NCBI GenBank assembly: GCA_049582805.1
Contig: JBAUUR010000111.1
Location: 1-64,000 of the forward strand
From: CAVXFS01 sp049582805
GTDB taxonomy: Bacteria > Pseudomonadota > Gammaproteobacteria > Burkholderiales > Gallionellaceae
DNA length: 64,000 nucleotides
Direction: 5' to 3'
Each line of letters starts with the position of its first letter. Within the stretch, counting starts at the first letter, position 1. The notes under the pieces were generated by a model. That model had not been told where the DNA came from. It saw only the letters and a program-made list of their open reading frames with translations, and did no database searches. Positions 43,138 through 52,361 of the stretch are shown here, in pieces. Position numbers and translations under genes: made by a program.

Positions 43138-43156
43138 GTCGGTCCTGATGGTTGAG

Positions 43157-43399
43157 TTAATTCTTTATGCCGTGCACCTGGATTTTTTTTCGCAAGGTGT
43201 TGCGGTTCAATCCGAGCAACTCCGCAGCGCGCGTCTGGTTGCCGCCCGTGTGGTGCAGCACGGTTTCGATCAACGGCTTTTCCACGCAATTGATCACCAT
43301 GTCATAAACCGGGCAGGAAGGGTCTTCCCCATCAAGATCCGTGAAATAGTCAGCCATCGCCTTGCGCACATATCGCGCAATATCGTTCTCATTCAACAC
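43157..43399 (-). CDS. fis: Fis-family DNA-binding protein
   Basis: 80-residue nucleoid-associated regulator. The C-terminal helix-turn-helix is GGNQTRAAELLGLNRNTLRKK; the N-terminal helices are shorter than in E. coli Fis (98 residues), as usual in betaproteobacteria. It lies downstream of dusB, the order conserved across beta- and gammaproteobacteria. Confidence 0.92.
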   Translation of the reverse strand: MLNENDIARYVRKAMADYFTDLDGEDPSCPVYDMVINCVEKPLIETVLHHTGGNQTRAAELLGLNRNTLRKKIQVHGIKN

Positions 43400-43418
43400 G
43401 CTTCTCCCCCTTCAAAAC

Positions 43419-44426
43419 TCAAGCAGCAATCAATTCCCCGTAGTGCAGGTGCTCCCCACGCAGCAACTGGCCCTCAAAAAAATCACCCACAGCCAGTAAT
43501 TGTTCCGCGCAATTCTCAATCTGATTCATGTAATGGCGGAACTGGGCCGATCCGGCCAGCCCGCGGGTATACCAGGAAATGTGTTTGCGCGCCACGCGCA
43601 GGCCGGTATGTTCACCATAGAAATCGTACAGGTCGTGCACATGGGCTATCAGGACGCGGTGGATTTCTTCAACCCGCGGCGCGGGCAGGTGCTTGCCGGT
43701 CTGCAGAAAATGATCAATCTCGCGGAACAGCCAGGGGCGTCCCTGTGCGGCGCGTCCTATCATCACCGCATCTGCACCGGTGTGTTTCAGTATGAATCCG
43801 GCTTTGTGCGGAGTAGTGATGTCGCCGTTGGCAATGACCGGGATTTTTACCTCGGCCTTCACGGCTGCGATGGTGTCATATTCCGCTTCGCCGGTGTAAC
43901 CGCAGGCGCGCGTGCGCCCATGGATGGCAAGCGCCTGGATGCCGCTGTTTTCCGCGATGCGGGCGATGCGTGTTGCATTGCGGTTGTTTCTATCCCATCC
44001 GGTACGCGTCTTTAAGGTTACCGGCACCGCCACCGCCCCAACTACCGCCTCAAGGATTTCCGCCACCAGCTTTTCATTCTGCAGCAGGGCGGAGCCGGCC
44101 ATCACGTTGCAGATTTTTTTCGCCGGACAACCCATATTGATGTCGATGATTTGCGCGCCTTGATCCACGTTGTATTGCGCGGCCAGCGCCAGCATTTTGG
44201 GATCGGCTCCGACTATCTGCACCGAGATCGGGTCGGATTCACCTTCATGGTTGGCGCGCCGTCTGGTCTTTTCAGAGCCGTACAGCAATGAATTGGAGGC
44301 CACCATTTCGCTGACTGCCATGGCCGCGCCCATGCGCTTGCACAGCATGCGGAAAGGCCGGTCCGTCACGCCGGCCATGGGGGCGACGATGAGGTTGTTT
44401 TTCAGTTTGTAGGGACCGATTTGCAT
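43419..44426 (-). CDS. dusB: tRNA-dihydrouridine synthase B
   Basis: FMN enzyme reducing uridine to dihydrouridine at D-loop position 17 of tRNA. 335 residues, TIM barrel with the catalytic cysteine in NMGCPAKKICN. The start VAPMAGVTDRPFR and the C-terminal helical RNA-binding domain are typical. First gene of dusB-fis-purH-purD. Confidence 0.95.
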   Translation of the reverse strand: MQIGPYKLKNNLIVAPMAGVTDRPFRMLCKRMGAAMAVSEMVASNSLLYGSEKTRRRANHEGESDPISVQIVGADPKMLALAAQYNVDQGAQIIDINMGCPAKKICNVMAGSALLQNEKLVAEILEAVVGAVAVPVTLKTRTGWDRNNRNATRIARIAENSGIQALAIHGRTRACGYTGEAEYDTIAAVKAEVKIPVIANGDITTPHKAGFILKHTGADAVMIGRAAQGRPWLFREIDHFLQTGKHLPAPRVEEIHRVLIAHVHDLYDFYGEHTGLRVARKHISWYTRGLAGSAQFRHYMNQIENCAEQLLAVGDFFEGQLLRGEHLHYGELIAA

Positions 44427-44516
44427 GGTGTTTTCCGTAAGGGGCGGTGATTATAAATTAATCACCCGCATCGTGCTATCATCACACACCTTCGAAATGA
44501 AAATTTTTCTTGAGCG

Positions 44517-45674
44517 ATGATTTTCGATGTACTGATTGTCGGTGGCGGCCTGGTCGGAGCCAGCCTTGCCGCGGCACTTGAGTCCAGCGGTTTGCAGGTG
44601 GCGCTGGTGGAGGCACAGTCCGGGTCCTCGCAGGCTGGGGGCTGGGATCGCCGCATCTACGCGATCAGCCCCGGCAGCGCGTCATTCCTTAAGGGAGGGG
44701 GTGCATGGCAACGCATGGACAGGTCACGGGTGCAGCAAGTCGAGCGGATGCGCGTATTCGGCGATGCAGGCGCGGAACTGGATTTTTCCGCTTACCAGAT
44801 TGGGGCGCCGGAATTGGCCTTTATCCTGGAAAGTTGCCTGTTGCAGCAATCACTGTGGGAAATTCTGCAACAGCAGGATAATCTCGTTTTGTTTCATCCG
44901 GCACGCTGTACCGATCTTGCCTGGAATGAAGACTACGCCAGCCTGATGCTGGAAGACGGGCGAGAGATCAGGGCAAGATTGATTGTGGGTGCCGACGGGC
45001 GGGATTCCTGGGTGCGCAGGCAGGCGGGAATTATTGAACCGCCGACGCTTTATCAGCAGCACGCTGTGGTGGCCAACTTCATTGCCGGGGAACCTCATCG
45101 CGCTACGGCGTTCCAATGGTTCAGGCCAGACGGGATTCTGGCGCTGTTGCCGTTGCCGCAGCAGATGGTATCGATGGTTTGGTCGGTCAGCCCGGAGAAG
45201 TCGGAAATGCTGTTGCAGCTTGCCCACGAAGAATTGTGCGCGCAGGTCTCGGCTGCTTCGCAGGACAGGCTGGGGAAGCTTCGGCTGGTTACTTCGCCTG
45301 CTGCTTTCCCGTTGCGTTTGCTGCATCTTCCGCAAATCGTCAAGCCACGCCTGGCACTGGTGGGCGACGCAGCGCACAATGTTCATCCGCTGGCCGGCCA
45401 GGGCGTTAACCTCGGTTTCCGTGATGCACGCCAACTGGCCCGGGTCCTGTTGCAACGCGGGCCGCAGCAGGATTGTGGAGACTTCCATCTGCTGCGCCGC
45501 TATGAACGGGCGCGCCAGGAAGATATATTTTCCATGCAGGCCGTAACCGACACGCTGAAGAAATTATTCAACAATGATAACCCGCTGTTACGCAGCGCCC
45601 GCAACTTCGGGCTTGCCGCCACCAATCGAATCGCACCGCTGAAAAAGGCGCTGATGCGGCACGCCCTTAATTAA
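44517..45674 (+). CDS. UbiH/UbiF-type FAD monooxygenase (ubiquinone hydroxylase)
   Basis: 385-residue flavoprotein hydroxylase of the UbiH/COQ6 family, hydroxylating the ubiquinone ring. FAD motifs are DVLIVGGGLVGASLA at the N-terminus, the DG fingerprint GADGRDSWVR, and GDAAHNVHPLAGQGVNLG. Which ring carbon it acts on cannot be told from sequence alone, because betaproteobacteria use several paralogues. Followed by dsbC after 17 bases. Confidence 0.88.
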   Translation: MIFDVLIVGGGLVGASLAAALESSGLQVALVEAQSGSSQAGGWDRRIYAISPGSASFLKGGGAWQRMDRSRVQQVERMRVFGDAGAELDFSAYQIGAPELAFILESCLLQQSLWEILQQQDNLVLFHPARCTDLAWNEDYASLMLEDGREIRARLIVGADGRDSWVRRQAGIIEPPTLYQQHAVVANFIAGEPHRATAFQWFRPDGILALLPLPQQMVSMVWSVSPEKSEMLLQLAHEELCAQVSAASQDRLGKLRLVTSPAAFPLRLLHLPQIVKPRLALVGDAAHNVHPLAGQGVNLGFRDARQLARVLLQRGPQQDCGDFHLLRRYERARQEDIFSMQAVTDTLKKLFNNDNPLLRSARNFGLAATNRIAPLKKALMRHALN

Positions 45675-45691
45675 CTTGTCAGGACTTGACC

Positions 45692-46417
45692 ATGATCAGA
45701 CCGTTTTTGTTTTTGTTCGCGCTACTCGCTTTTTCCAGCGCTCAGGCCAATGAAGCCGGGGTGAAGGGCATACTGGAAAAGAACTATCCGCAACTCGGCA
45801 AGATTGAAAAGGTCGAGAAGGCGCATATCCTCGGCCTGTACGAGGTGGTGTCCGACGGGCATTTGTTTTATACGGATGAAAAGGCGCAGTACCTCATCAA
45901 TGGCAATATTTTTGAATTAAAGAGCATGCGCAATTTGACCGATGAACGCGCGAAGATATTGTTTGCGGTCGACTTCAACGCGCTTCCCCTCGAATTGGCA
46001 GTAAAGGAGGTGAAAGGCAATGGCCAGCGCAAACTGGCTTTTTTTGCCGACCCGAATTGCCATTACTGCAAACAACTGGAGAGCGAGTTATTGCATGTGG
46101 ATAATGTCACGCTTTACCGGTTCTTATTTCCCATATTCCAGGGGTCGGATGAAAAGGTGCGCAACATCCTGTGCAGCAAAGACCCGTCCAAAACGTGGGA
46201 GGACTGGATGAACAATGCCGTGCAGCCCGCCTCTGCGTCTTGTGATGACGGTGGCCGGACAGAGAAGGTGGTGGCTTTGGCCAGGAAAATGAACGTGACC
46301 GGCACGCCGACCCTGATTTTTGCCAGCGGGCAACTGAATCCCGGGTATCTGCCGGCAGAGGAATTGGAGAAGGCTTTGGATGAGCCTGCCCCCAAGAAGG
46401 CGGCCTCATCCAGGTAA
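45692..46417 (+). CDS. dsbC: Thiol:disulfide interchange protein DsbC
   Basis: Periplasmic disulfide isomerase of about 241 residues; ATG 45692 is preferred over TTG 45686. Signal peptide to AQA, N-terminal dimerisation domain (about 22-80), linker helix, then a thioredoxin fold with active site CHYC in FFADPNCHYCKQLE and the cis-Pro loop TGTPTLIF. The second structural cysteine pair is visible in ILCSKD and ASCDDG. Shares direction with the ubiquinone hydroxylase and converges on mltA. Confidence 0.93.
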   Translation: MIRPFLFLFALLAFSSAQANEAGVKGILEKNYPQLGKIEKVEKAHILGLYEVVSDGHLFYTDEKAQYLINGNIFELKSMRNLTDERAKILFAVDFNALPLELAVKEVKGNGQRKLAFFADPNCHYCKQLESELLHVDNVTLYRFLFPIFQGSDEKVRNILCSKDPSKTWEDWMNNAVQPASASCDDGGRTEKVVALARKMNVTGTPTLIFASGQLNPGYLPAEELEKALDEPAPKKAASSR

Positions 46418-46436
46418 TGCGTCGGATTGCAGGCCG

Positions 46437-47621
46437 CTAAAGTGTTGGCTCTGCGCCCCTGGGGAACAGCACCCACATGCGGCCTGCTTGTTTCATGCGC
46501 CCGGCCTGTACTGCTGCGGTTTCACCGAATCCCCAGAAGAAGTCTGCGCGGACAGCCCCTTTGATGGCACCGCCGGTATCCTGTGCCAGCATCAGTCGAT
46601 TCAGCGGTGCGCTGTTCCCGGGCTCGGTGGTGGCGAGGAAAACCGGCGCGCCGAGCGGGATGGTGCGCGCATCCACAGCGAGGCTGTATTCCCCGGTAAG
46701 CGGCACGCCGAGCGCCCCGAGAGGGGCAGACAAGCCGTCCGGCAATTCGCGGAAAAATACATAGCTCGGATTCTGTTCCAGCAGTGCAGCGAGCTTGTCC
46801 GGGTTTTTTTCTGCCCAATTCTTGATGCCTTGCATGGAAGCTTCTTCCAGTTTCATTTCACCCGACTCAACCAGTTTCTTGCCGATGGAAACATAGGGAT
46901 GCCCATTCTGGTCGGCGTATCCGATTTTTACCAGGCTGCCATCGGGCAATTCGATTCGTCCTGAGCCCTGGATTTGCAGGAAGAACAGCTCTACGGCATT
47001 GTCCACCCAGAACAGCTCGCGCCCTTTGAGCGAATTTATTCCTGCATCGATATCCGTGCGGCTGTAATAAGGAATCACGCGCCGCCCTTCCAGTCTGCCG
47101 CGCAAACGCATTCCCTTGAGCTGCGCATATTCGTCTTCCATATCAATAGTCAGCAGGTCATCCGGCGCGGCGTATAGCGGGAAACGAAAGCGTTCGGTCC
47201 TTATGCGGCTGCCGTATAACCTAGGCTCGTAATAGCCGGTGATCATTCCCTGCTCGCTGCCGTCAGGGTTGAATACCTGATAGGGGACGAACCATTTTTC
47301 GAAAAATTCCCTCAGGTTGTCATTGTTGTCTGCCTGATCGAGTTGTGTTGCCTGGAGGCAAACCTGCCGCCACTGCGTTTTGGATTTCAATGCCTGGCAA
47401 CTCTGCAGGAATGCCGGCCATGACCGGGTGAGGTCCAGGGTTGTCCAGTCCGGCAGCATTTCCCATTTACTCAAGGCAAATGGCGGCGTCGGCACATGAG
47501 TAACTATCGGGGGTATGAGCGGGGGCGGAATAACAATCGCTGGTTTTGGCGCGGCACACGCAGCAAGCAACACACACAGGGTCCATGACAGGGCGGGTTT
47601 CAGATTGATGGGTTGCATCAT
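46437..47621 (-). CDS. mltA: Membrane-bound lytic murein transglycosylase A
   Basis: Outer-membrane lipoprotein cutting peptidoglycan to anhydro products. 394 residues. Lipobox LAAC (Cys22 region), then the MltA barrel domain (about 125-290, with GYYEPRL and VFFLQIQGSGRIEL-like strands) and the 3D domain with catalytic Asp in LAQDTGGAIKGAVRADFFWG. Its start overlaps the end of the upstream methyltransferase gene as ATGA. Confidence 0.94.
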   Translation of the reverse strand: MMQPINLKPALSWTLCVLLAACAAPKPAIVIPPPLIPPIVTHVPTPPFALSKWEMLPDWTTLDLTRSWPAFLQSCQALKSKTQWRQVCLQATQLDQADNNDNLREFFEKWFVPYQVFNPDGSEQGMITGYYEPRLYGSRIRTERFRFPLYAAPDDLLTIDMEDEYAQLKGMRLRGRLEGRRVIPYYSRTDIDAGINSLKGRELFWVDNAVELFFLQIQGSGRIELPDGSLVKIGYADQNGHPYVSIGKKLVESGEMKLEEASMQGIKNWAEKNPDKLAALLEQNPSYVFFRELPDGLSAPLGALGVPLTGEYSLAVDARTIPLGAPVFLATTEPGNSAPLNRLMLAQDTGGAIKGAVRADFFWGFGETAAVQAGRMKQAGRMWVLFPRGAEPTL

Positions 47622-48217
47622 GATGTTTTTTTCAGCTCGATGAGGCGAAACCAGCCTTGGGCCAGTATGGGTTCGTCGGAAAGTTTATGCAATTGCGGCA
47701 CATGCTCCAGCACATCTTCGAAGACCACGTCCAGTCTGGTCGCGAGCCGCGCGGCAAGCGGGCTGAGTGCTCGCCGCAGCAAAGCGGGCTGGCCGCGCCG
47801 CAAGAACTTGTCAAACAATAGGACTTGCCCGCCTGCATCCAGCACTCGCGCCGCCTCGGCAAGACAGCGGTGCGGTTCAGGGACGACAGCGGTAATCAGG
47901 TGAAGCACGACGCAGTCGAACGAATTATCGGCAAAGGGCAACGCCATACTGTCACCCTGCACCCAGGTCATGCGCAAATCCCGAGCCCTGCCACGCGACC
48001 TGGCGAGCATGGAGGCCGTCAGGTCCAGCGCAGTGTAGTCATGTTGTGCGGTGAGAAAAGGAAAATCCAGTCCCGTTCCGACACCGCTTAACAGCACACG
48101 CCTGCTTTCCTGCTGCGCCAATTTTTCCAGGCTGCGCCGCCGGGCAAACGCCGAAGCGCGTTCAAGGAAGGTGTCGTAGAACGGGGCAATGAAACGGTAA
48201 CTGGTTTTTAACGACAT
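47618..48217 (-). CDS. Class I SAM-dependent methyltransferase
   Basis: 199 residues. Motif I is VLLSGVGTGLDFPFL, with VLLSGVGTG in place of the usual VLDxGCGTG; the acidic residue YTALDLTASML binds the ribose, and post-motif is DNSFDCVVLHLI. The N-terminal YRFIAPFYDTFLERA is typical of small-molecule or phospholipid methyltransferases of the UbiE/PmtA type. Substrate not known. Coupled to mltA by ATGA. Confidence 0.85.
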   Translation of the reverse strand: MSLKTSYRFIAPFYDTFLERASAFARRRSLEKLAQQESRRVLLSGVGTGLDFPFLTAQHDYTALDLTASMLARSRGRARDLRMTWVQGDSMALPFADNSFDCVVLHLITAVVPEPHRCLAEAARVLDAGGQVLLFDKFLRRGQPALLRRALSPLAARLATRLDVVFEDVLEHVPQLHKLSDEPILAQGWFRLIELKKTS

Positions 48218-48388
48218 GCCAGGGAACCTCAGGCCAAGTCCCGCGCGGTTATGACGGCGATTTTGCGAGGGGCGAACCAGAAATGGTGGTGTGCAATGCT
48301 CGGTGCTTGCACAATATCATCCGCATATTTGCGGTTTCGCGCTAACGTATCGCGGCAAGATGCTTGGCAATCCACGCGACGTAATTTT

Positions 48389-48772
48389 CTAATGTAATAC
48401 GCGCGGGACACTCAATACAAATTGCGGAATCGGCGCATCGAATTCGGCACCGTCTTCGGTAACCATCTGGTAACTGCCATACATGGTGCCAACTTGGGTG
48501 GCAAGCACCGTTCCGCTGCTGTATTCAAAACTTTGCCTGGGCTTCAGCACCGGCTGTTCGCCCACAACGCCCTGTCCGCGCACTTCCTGCACATAATGAT
48601 TGGCATCAGTGATAATCCAGTGGCGGCTGACCAGCTTGACAGTGGTATCGCTGTTATTGGTAAGGGTGATGGTGTAAGCGAATACGTAGCGGTTATTGGC
48701 TTCATCCGATTGCTCAGGCAAATAGCTTACTTTGGCGGTGATGTCGATTTGAGGTTCATTGATTTTATCCAT
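48389..48772 (-). CDS. apaG: ApaG protein
   Basis: 127-residue DUF525 beta-sandwich protein. Typical blocks are YTITLTNNSDTTVKLVSRHW, the VRGQGVVGEQPVLKPRQSF glycine motif and MYGSYQM. ApaG is linked to Co/Mg resistance phenotypes but its biochemical role is unclear. Divergent from rpe, a conserved betaproteobacterial arrangement. The 171-bp gap to the methyltransferase gene is empty. Confidence 0.93.
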   Translation of the reverse strand: MDKINEPQIDITAKVSYLPEQSDEANNRYVFAYTITLTNNSDTTVKLVSRHWIITDANHYVQEVRGQGVVGEQPVLKPRQSFEYSSGTVLATQVGTMYGSYQMVTEDGAEFDAPIPQFVLSVPRVLH

Positions 48773-48910
48773 TCTGGTATTTCACCTTATTTTGGGTGTG
48801 ATGGCAAGAAATGCGATGGGTTGTTTGTTGCGTTGATAACCGGTTCTTCGCCGTGAGGGTTTCGAGTAGAATACGCGCTTCAAATTCAATCCAATTTGAG
48901 GCCAATGACC

Positions 48911-49597
48911 ATGTACATGATTGCCCCCAGCATTTTATCCGCCAACTTCGCCAGGCTTGGCGAAGAAGTCGACAACGTACTTGCTTCCGGCGCGGACATC
49001 GTCCACTTCGATGTAATGGATAACCATTACGTGCCGAACCTGACCATTGGACCGCTGGTATGCGAAGCGCTGCGCAAGCACGGCGTGACTGCGCCCGTCG
49101 ACGTGCACCTGATGGTCAAGCCGGTGGACCGCATCATCCCGGATTTTGCCAAGGCCGGCGCGACCTACATCACCTTCCACCCGGAAGCCTCCGAGCACGT
49201 CGACCGCACCATCGGCCTGATCAAGGATAACGGCTGCAAGGCCGGTCTGGTGTTTAACCCGGCTACGCCGCTGGACGTGCTGGAATGGGTGCTGCCCAAG
49301 CTGGACATGGTATTGCTGATGTCGGTGAATCCGGGCTTCGGCGGGCAGAAATTCATCCCGTATGTGCTGGACAAGGCGCGCAAGGTGCGCGAGATGATTG
49401 CCGCCGCCGGCCTGCCGATCCGCCTGGAGATTGACGGCGGTGTCGGCCCGGGCAACATCAGGGAAGTTGCTGAGGCGGGAGTGGATACCTTCGTGGCCGG
49501 CTCCGCCATTTTCAGCGCGGGCAAGGACAGCGACAAGAACCGCTATGATTCCATTGTTGCCTCAATGCGCGCGGAACTGGCGAAAGTCGCCAGGTAA
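48911..49597 (+). CDS. rpe: Ribulose-phosphate 3-epimerase
   Basis: Interconverts ribulose-5-P and xylulose-5-P. About 228 residues; ATG 48911 has GAGG nine bases upstream (ATG 48905 is possible). TIM barrel with metal-binding HFDVMDNHYVPN, HLMV, VNPGFGGQKF and the catalytic Asp in LEIDGGV. Its TAA overlaps the gph ATG by one base. Confidence 0.97.
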   Translation: MYMIAPSILSANFARLGEEVDNVLASGADIVHFDVMDNHYVPNLTIGPLVCEALRKHGVTAPVDVHLMVKPVDRIIPDFAKAGATYITFHPEASEHVDRTIGLIKDNGCKAGLVFNPATPLDVLEWVLPKLDMVLLMSVNPGFGGQKFIPYVLDKARKVREMIAAAGLPIRLEIDGGVGPGNIREVAEAGVDTFVAGSAIFSAGKDSDKNRYDSIVASMRAELAKVAR

Positions 49598-50283
49598 TGG
49601 GTTTCAGGCAATTCCCGCTGGCCGTTTCGGCCATCGTCATCGACCTCGACGGCACGCTGCTGCACACCGCGCCGGAACTGGCGGAAGCCGCCAACCGCAT
49701 GCTGCGCGACATGGGTTGTCCCGCTGTGTCGCAATCGCTGTTGGTTAGCTATATCGGCAATGGCATCTCGTGGCTGGTGAAACGCGCGTTGACCGGCGAC
49801 ATGCACGCCGAACCGGAGAGCGCGCTGTACCAGCGAGCGTTACCGATATTCGAGAAGCACTATACCGGGCTGTTGCTGGACAGCAAACCATTCGGCGGCG
49901 TGGTCGAAGGGCTGGATGCGATGAAAGCAGCGGGTTTCCGCCTGGGCTGCATCACCAACAAGGTGGCGCGTTACACCGGGCCGCTGCTGCAAGGCATCGG
50001 CCTGGCCGGTTACTTTGACCTTGTGCTGTCCGGCGACAGCCTGCCGGAGAAAAAGCCGCACCCGCTGCCGCTGCTGCATGCCGCTGAATTCTTCGGGGTA
50101 CCGGTGCAGCGCGTGTTGCTGATCGGTGATTCGCTCAACGATGCGGTTGCGGCGCGCGCCGCAGGTTGTCCGGTATTCTGCGTGCCTTATGGTTATAATC
50201 ACGGTGAACCGGTGGACGGGCTGGATCTCGACGCGGTGATCGACGACCTGCCCGCCGCTTTGAAACTGATCGAACGTGCCTGA
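49597..50283 (+). CDS. gph: Phosphoglycolate phosphatase
   Basis: HAD-family phosphatase removing phosphate from 2-phosphoglycolate, a product of DNA repair and of Rubisco oxygenation. 228 residues. Nucleophile motif DLDGTLLHT, motif II SGDS region, and motif III-IV KKPHPLPLLHA with GDSLNDAVAA. Coupled to rpe. The trp leader begins five bases after its stop, so read-through from gph into the attenuator is possible. Confidence 0.93.
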   Translation: MGFRQFPLAVSAIVIDLDGTLLHTAPELAEAANRMLRDMGCPAVSQSLLVSYIGNGISWLVKRALTGDMHAEPESALYQRALPIFEKHYTGLLLDSKPFGGVVEGLDAMKAAGFRLGCITNKVARYTGPLLQGIGLAGYFDLVLSGDSLPEKKPHPLPLLHAAEFFGVPVQRVLLIGDSLNDAVAARAAGCPVFCVPYGYNHGEPVDGLDLDAVIDDLPAALKLIERA

Positions 50284-50287
50284 AACG

Positions 50288-50344
50288 ATGACACATCACA
50301 ACCTCGAATTTTGGAGAAAACCCGCAAGCTGGCGATGGTGGTAA
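50288..50344 (+). CDS. trpL: trp operon leader peptide
   Basis: An 18-codon frame encodes MTHHNLEFWRKPASWRWW and then TAA. Four of 18 residues are Trp, with WRWW at the very end, the arrangement that makes a ribosome stall when Trp-tRNA is scarce. It is followed by competing RNA hairpins, a T-run and trpE. No strong Shine-Dalgarno is visible; translation may be coupled to gph, whose stop lies four bases upstream. Confidence 0.85.
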   Translation: MTHHNLEFWRKPASWRWW

Positions 50345-50387
50345 CCGTCATGCCCAGCCGCTGTGGCGCGATCGCCGCTGTTTTTTT
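50328..50387 (+). terminator. trp attenuator with mutually exclusive hairpins
   Basis: The early hairpin pairs GCTGG (50328-50332, over the Trp codons) with CCAGC (50354-50358). The late hairpin uses the same CAGC (50355-50358) with GCTG (50377-50380), closed by GGCG-CGAT-CGCC, and is followed by seven T (50381-50387), as a rho-independent terminator should be. A ribosome stalled on the Trp codons would cover the first arm and change the fold. The stems are read by eye and the exact antiterminator is uncertain. Confidence 0.7.
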
Positions 50388-50409
50388 CCGCAAGAATTGA
50401 GGAGTTGTC

Positions 50410-51939
50410 ATGTTGTCCCCGATCACTGAACAAGAGTTCCAGCAACTGGCCGAGCAAGGCTACAACCGCATTCCGCTGGTTGTGGAAACGTTCGCCGACC
50501 TTGACACCCCGCTTTCGCTGTATCTCAAGCTCGCCAACCAGCCTTATTCCTATTTGCTGGAATCGGTGCAGGGCGGCGAACGTTTCGGACGCTATTCCTT
50601 CATCGGCCTGCCTGCCGAAACGCGCCTGACGGTGCGCGGAAAACAGGTGAAATTGACGCACCCGACCGGCGAGACCATGCACGAAGTCGAAAATCCGCTC
50701 GACTTCATCAAGGAATACCAGTCGCGCTTCCAAGTCGCGCAGCTGCCGGGACTGCCACGATTCGCAGGCGGACTGGCTGGCTACTTTGGCTACGATACGG
50801 TGCGTTACATCGAGCCGCGCTTGGCCAACGTCAGCAAACCGGACGTGCTTGGAACGCCGGACATCCTGCTGATGCTCACCGAGCAACTTGCGGTGATTGA
50901 CAATCTTAGCGGCAAGCTCACTCTTATTGTGTATGCCAACCCGGAACGGGCAGATGCCTACCAGCTTGCGCTGCAGCGCCTCGATGGCCTGCAAAGCAAA
51001 CTGCGACAGCCGGTGACCATTCCGCATGCGCCGCAGATGTTCGGCAATGGGGCCAAATCCGAGTTCGGTGAGGAAGCCTTCAAGCAGGCGGTAGAAAAAG
51101 CCAAGCGATACATTTTCGACGGCGACATCATGCAGGTGGTGCTGGCGCAGCGCATGGTGCAGCCATTTCTCGCCTCGCCGTTGTCGCTGTACCGCGCTCT
51201 GCGCAGCGTCAACCCATCGCCCTATATGTTCTACTATGATATGGATGACCACCATGTGGTGGGCGCCTCGCCGGAAATACTGGTGCGGCTGGAACACGCT
51301 ACTGGCGAAGCCAGCCGTTTGCGGGAGCAGCCGCAAGGCGCCGTTGTCACCGTGCGCCCCATCGCCGGAACCCGCTCGCGTGGTGAGACACAGCAACAGG
51401 ATGCCGCTTTGGCGGAAGAACTGCTGGCCGATCCGAAGGAGCTGGCCGAACATCTGATGCTGATTGACCTGGGCCGCAATGATGTCGGCCGTGTGGCACA
51501 GTATGGCACGGTGAAACTGACCGAGAAGATGGTGATCGAGCGGTACTCCCATGTGATGCACATTGTTTCCAACGTTGAGGGCACGCTCAAGCCGGGACTG
51601 GATGCGATCGATGTGCTGAAGGCCACCTTCCCTGCCGGAACGGTGAGCGGCGCACCCAAGGTGCGTGCGATGGAGATCATCGACGAGCTGGAGCCCAGTA
51701 AGCGCGGTATTTACGCGGGCGCGGTCGGCTATCTAGGCTTCAATGGCGATATGGATATGGCGATTGCGTTGAGAACGGCGGTAATCAAGGATGGCAATCT
51801 GTATGTTCAGGCCGGTGCCGGGATCGTCGCCGATTCGGTGCCGCAAAGCGAATGGACGGAAACCCGGAACAAGGCACGCGCCGTGTTACGCGCGGCGGAA
51901 ATGGTGATGAAGGGGCTGGACACCTGGAACCGGGGTTAG
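50410..51939 (+). CDS. trpE: Anthranilate synthase component I
   Basis: Converts chorismate and ammonia to anthranilate. 509 residues, full length. The feedback-inhibition pocket LLES is present in YSYLLESVQGGERFGRYSF, so Trp inhibition is expected. The chorismate-binding domain has the IAGTRSRG, LIDLGRNDVGRV and FPAGTVSGAPKVRAMEII blocks. Ribosome site GAGGAG six bases upstream. It is preceded by the leader and attenuator and followed by a gene on the other strand before trpG. Confidence 0.97.
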   Translation: MLSPITEQEFQQLAEQGYNRIPLVVETFADLDTPLSLYLKLANQPYSYLLESVQGGERFGRYSFIGLPAETRLTVRGKQVKLTHPTGETMHEVENPLDFIKEYQSRFQVAQLPGLPRFAGGLAGYFGYDTVRYIEPRLANVSKPDVLGTPDILLMLTEQLAVIDNLSGKLTLIVYANPERADAYQLALQRLDGLQSKLRQPVTIPHAPQMFGNGAKSEFGEEAFKQAVEKAKRYIFDGDIMQVVLAQRMVQPFLASPLSLYRALRSVNPSPYMFYYDMDDHHVVGASPEILVRLEHATGEASRLREQPQGAVVTVRPIAGTRSRGETQQQDAALAEELLADPKELAEHLMLIDLGRNDVGRVAQYGTVKLTEKMVIERYSHVMHIVSNVEGTLKPGLDAIDVLKATFPAGTVSGAPKVRAMEIIDELEPSKRGIYAGAVGYLGFNGDMDMAIALRTAVIKDGNLYVQAGAGIVADSVPQSEWTETRNKARAVLRAAEMVMKGLDTWNRG

Positions 51940-52361
51940 TAGCATTTCCCTTCGTCTATTGACCAGCCGACGATGATATTGCTTGCGTTAACGTCGAACA
52001 GGAGTTTGCAGGTCTTGCCGGCGCCAAGCACATTCTTCCTCAGGCCGCTAGGGCCGGTAGCGGACGGCACTCTGGTATCGGGTACGTACAAATGTTGTTG
52101 TGATTGATGTCGCAAATTAAGATAGTGGAGCGTTTCAGTCTCGGTCTCGGTCAGCATCAGGACCCGGATATATTCGAATACACGGCCACCCGATACCTGC
52201 TGGTAGACATTGGAGGGAGCGCCATTGGCAGCGACTAGATTGTCGGCAGAGCGGCCGACCCATTTATTCATGCTTTGGATGAACGATTCTTTCTCGGCTG
52301 CATTGGGTGTGGTGCAGCCGAGAAACAAGGCTATTAGCAGAAATATTATGTTTCGGTTCAT
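51936..52361 (-). CDS. Hypothetical lipoprotein inside the trp locus
   Basis: 141 residues with a lipoprotein signal (IALFLGC, Cys16) and then a domain with a VGRSADNLVAANGAP segment. That segment resembles the start of small BamE-like lipoproteins that bind through a G-x-P turn; the resemblance is weak. It is on the minus strand, overlaps the trpE end by 4 bases and splits trpE from trpG. Function unknown. Confidence 0.65.
   Translation of the reverse strand: MNRNIIFLLIALFLGCTTPNAAEKESFIQSMNKWVGRSADNLVAANGAPSNVYQQVSGGRVFEYIRVLMLTETETETLHYLNLRHQSQQHLYVPDTRVPSATGPSGLRKNVLGAGKTCKLLFDVNASNIIVGWSIDEGKCY

Noticed and set aside
41938..43155. 405-codon plus-strand frame across purH
   Set aside because: Antisense to purH with no family features or ribosome-binding site.
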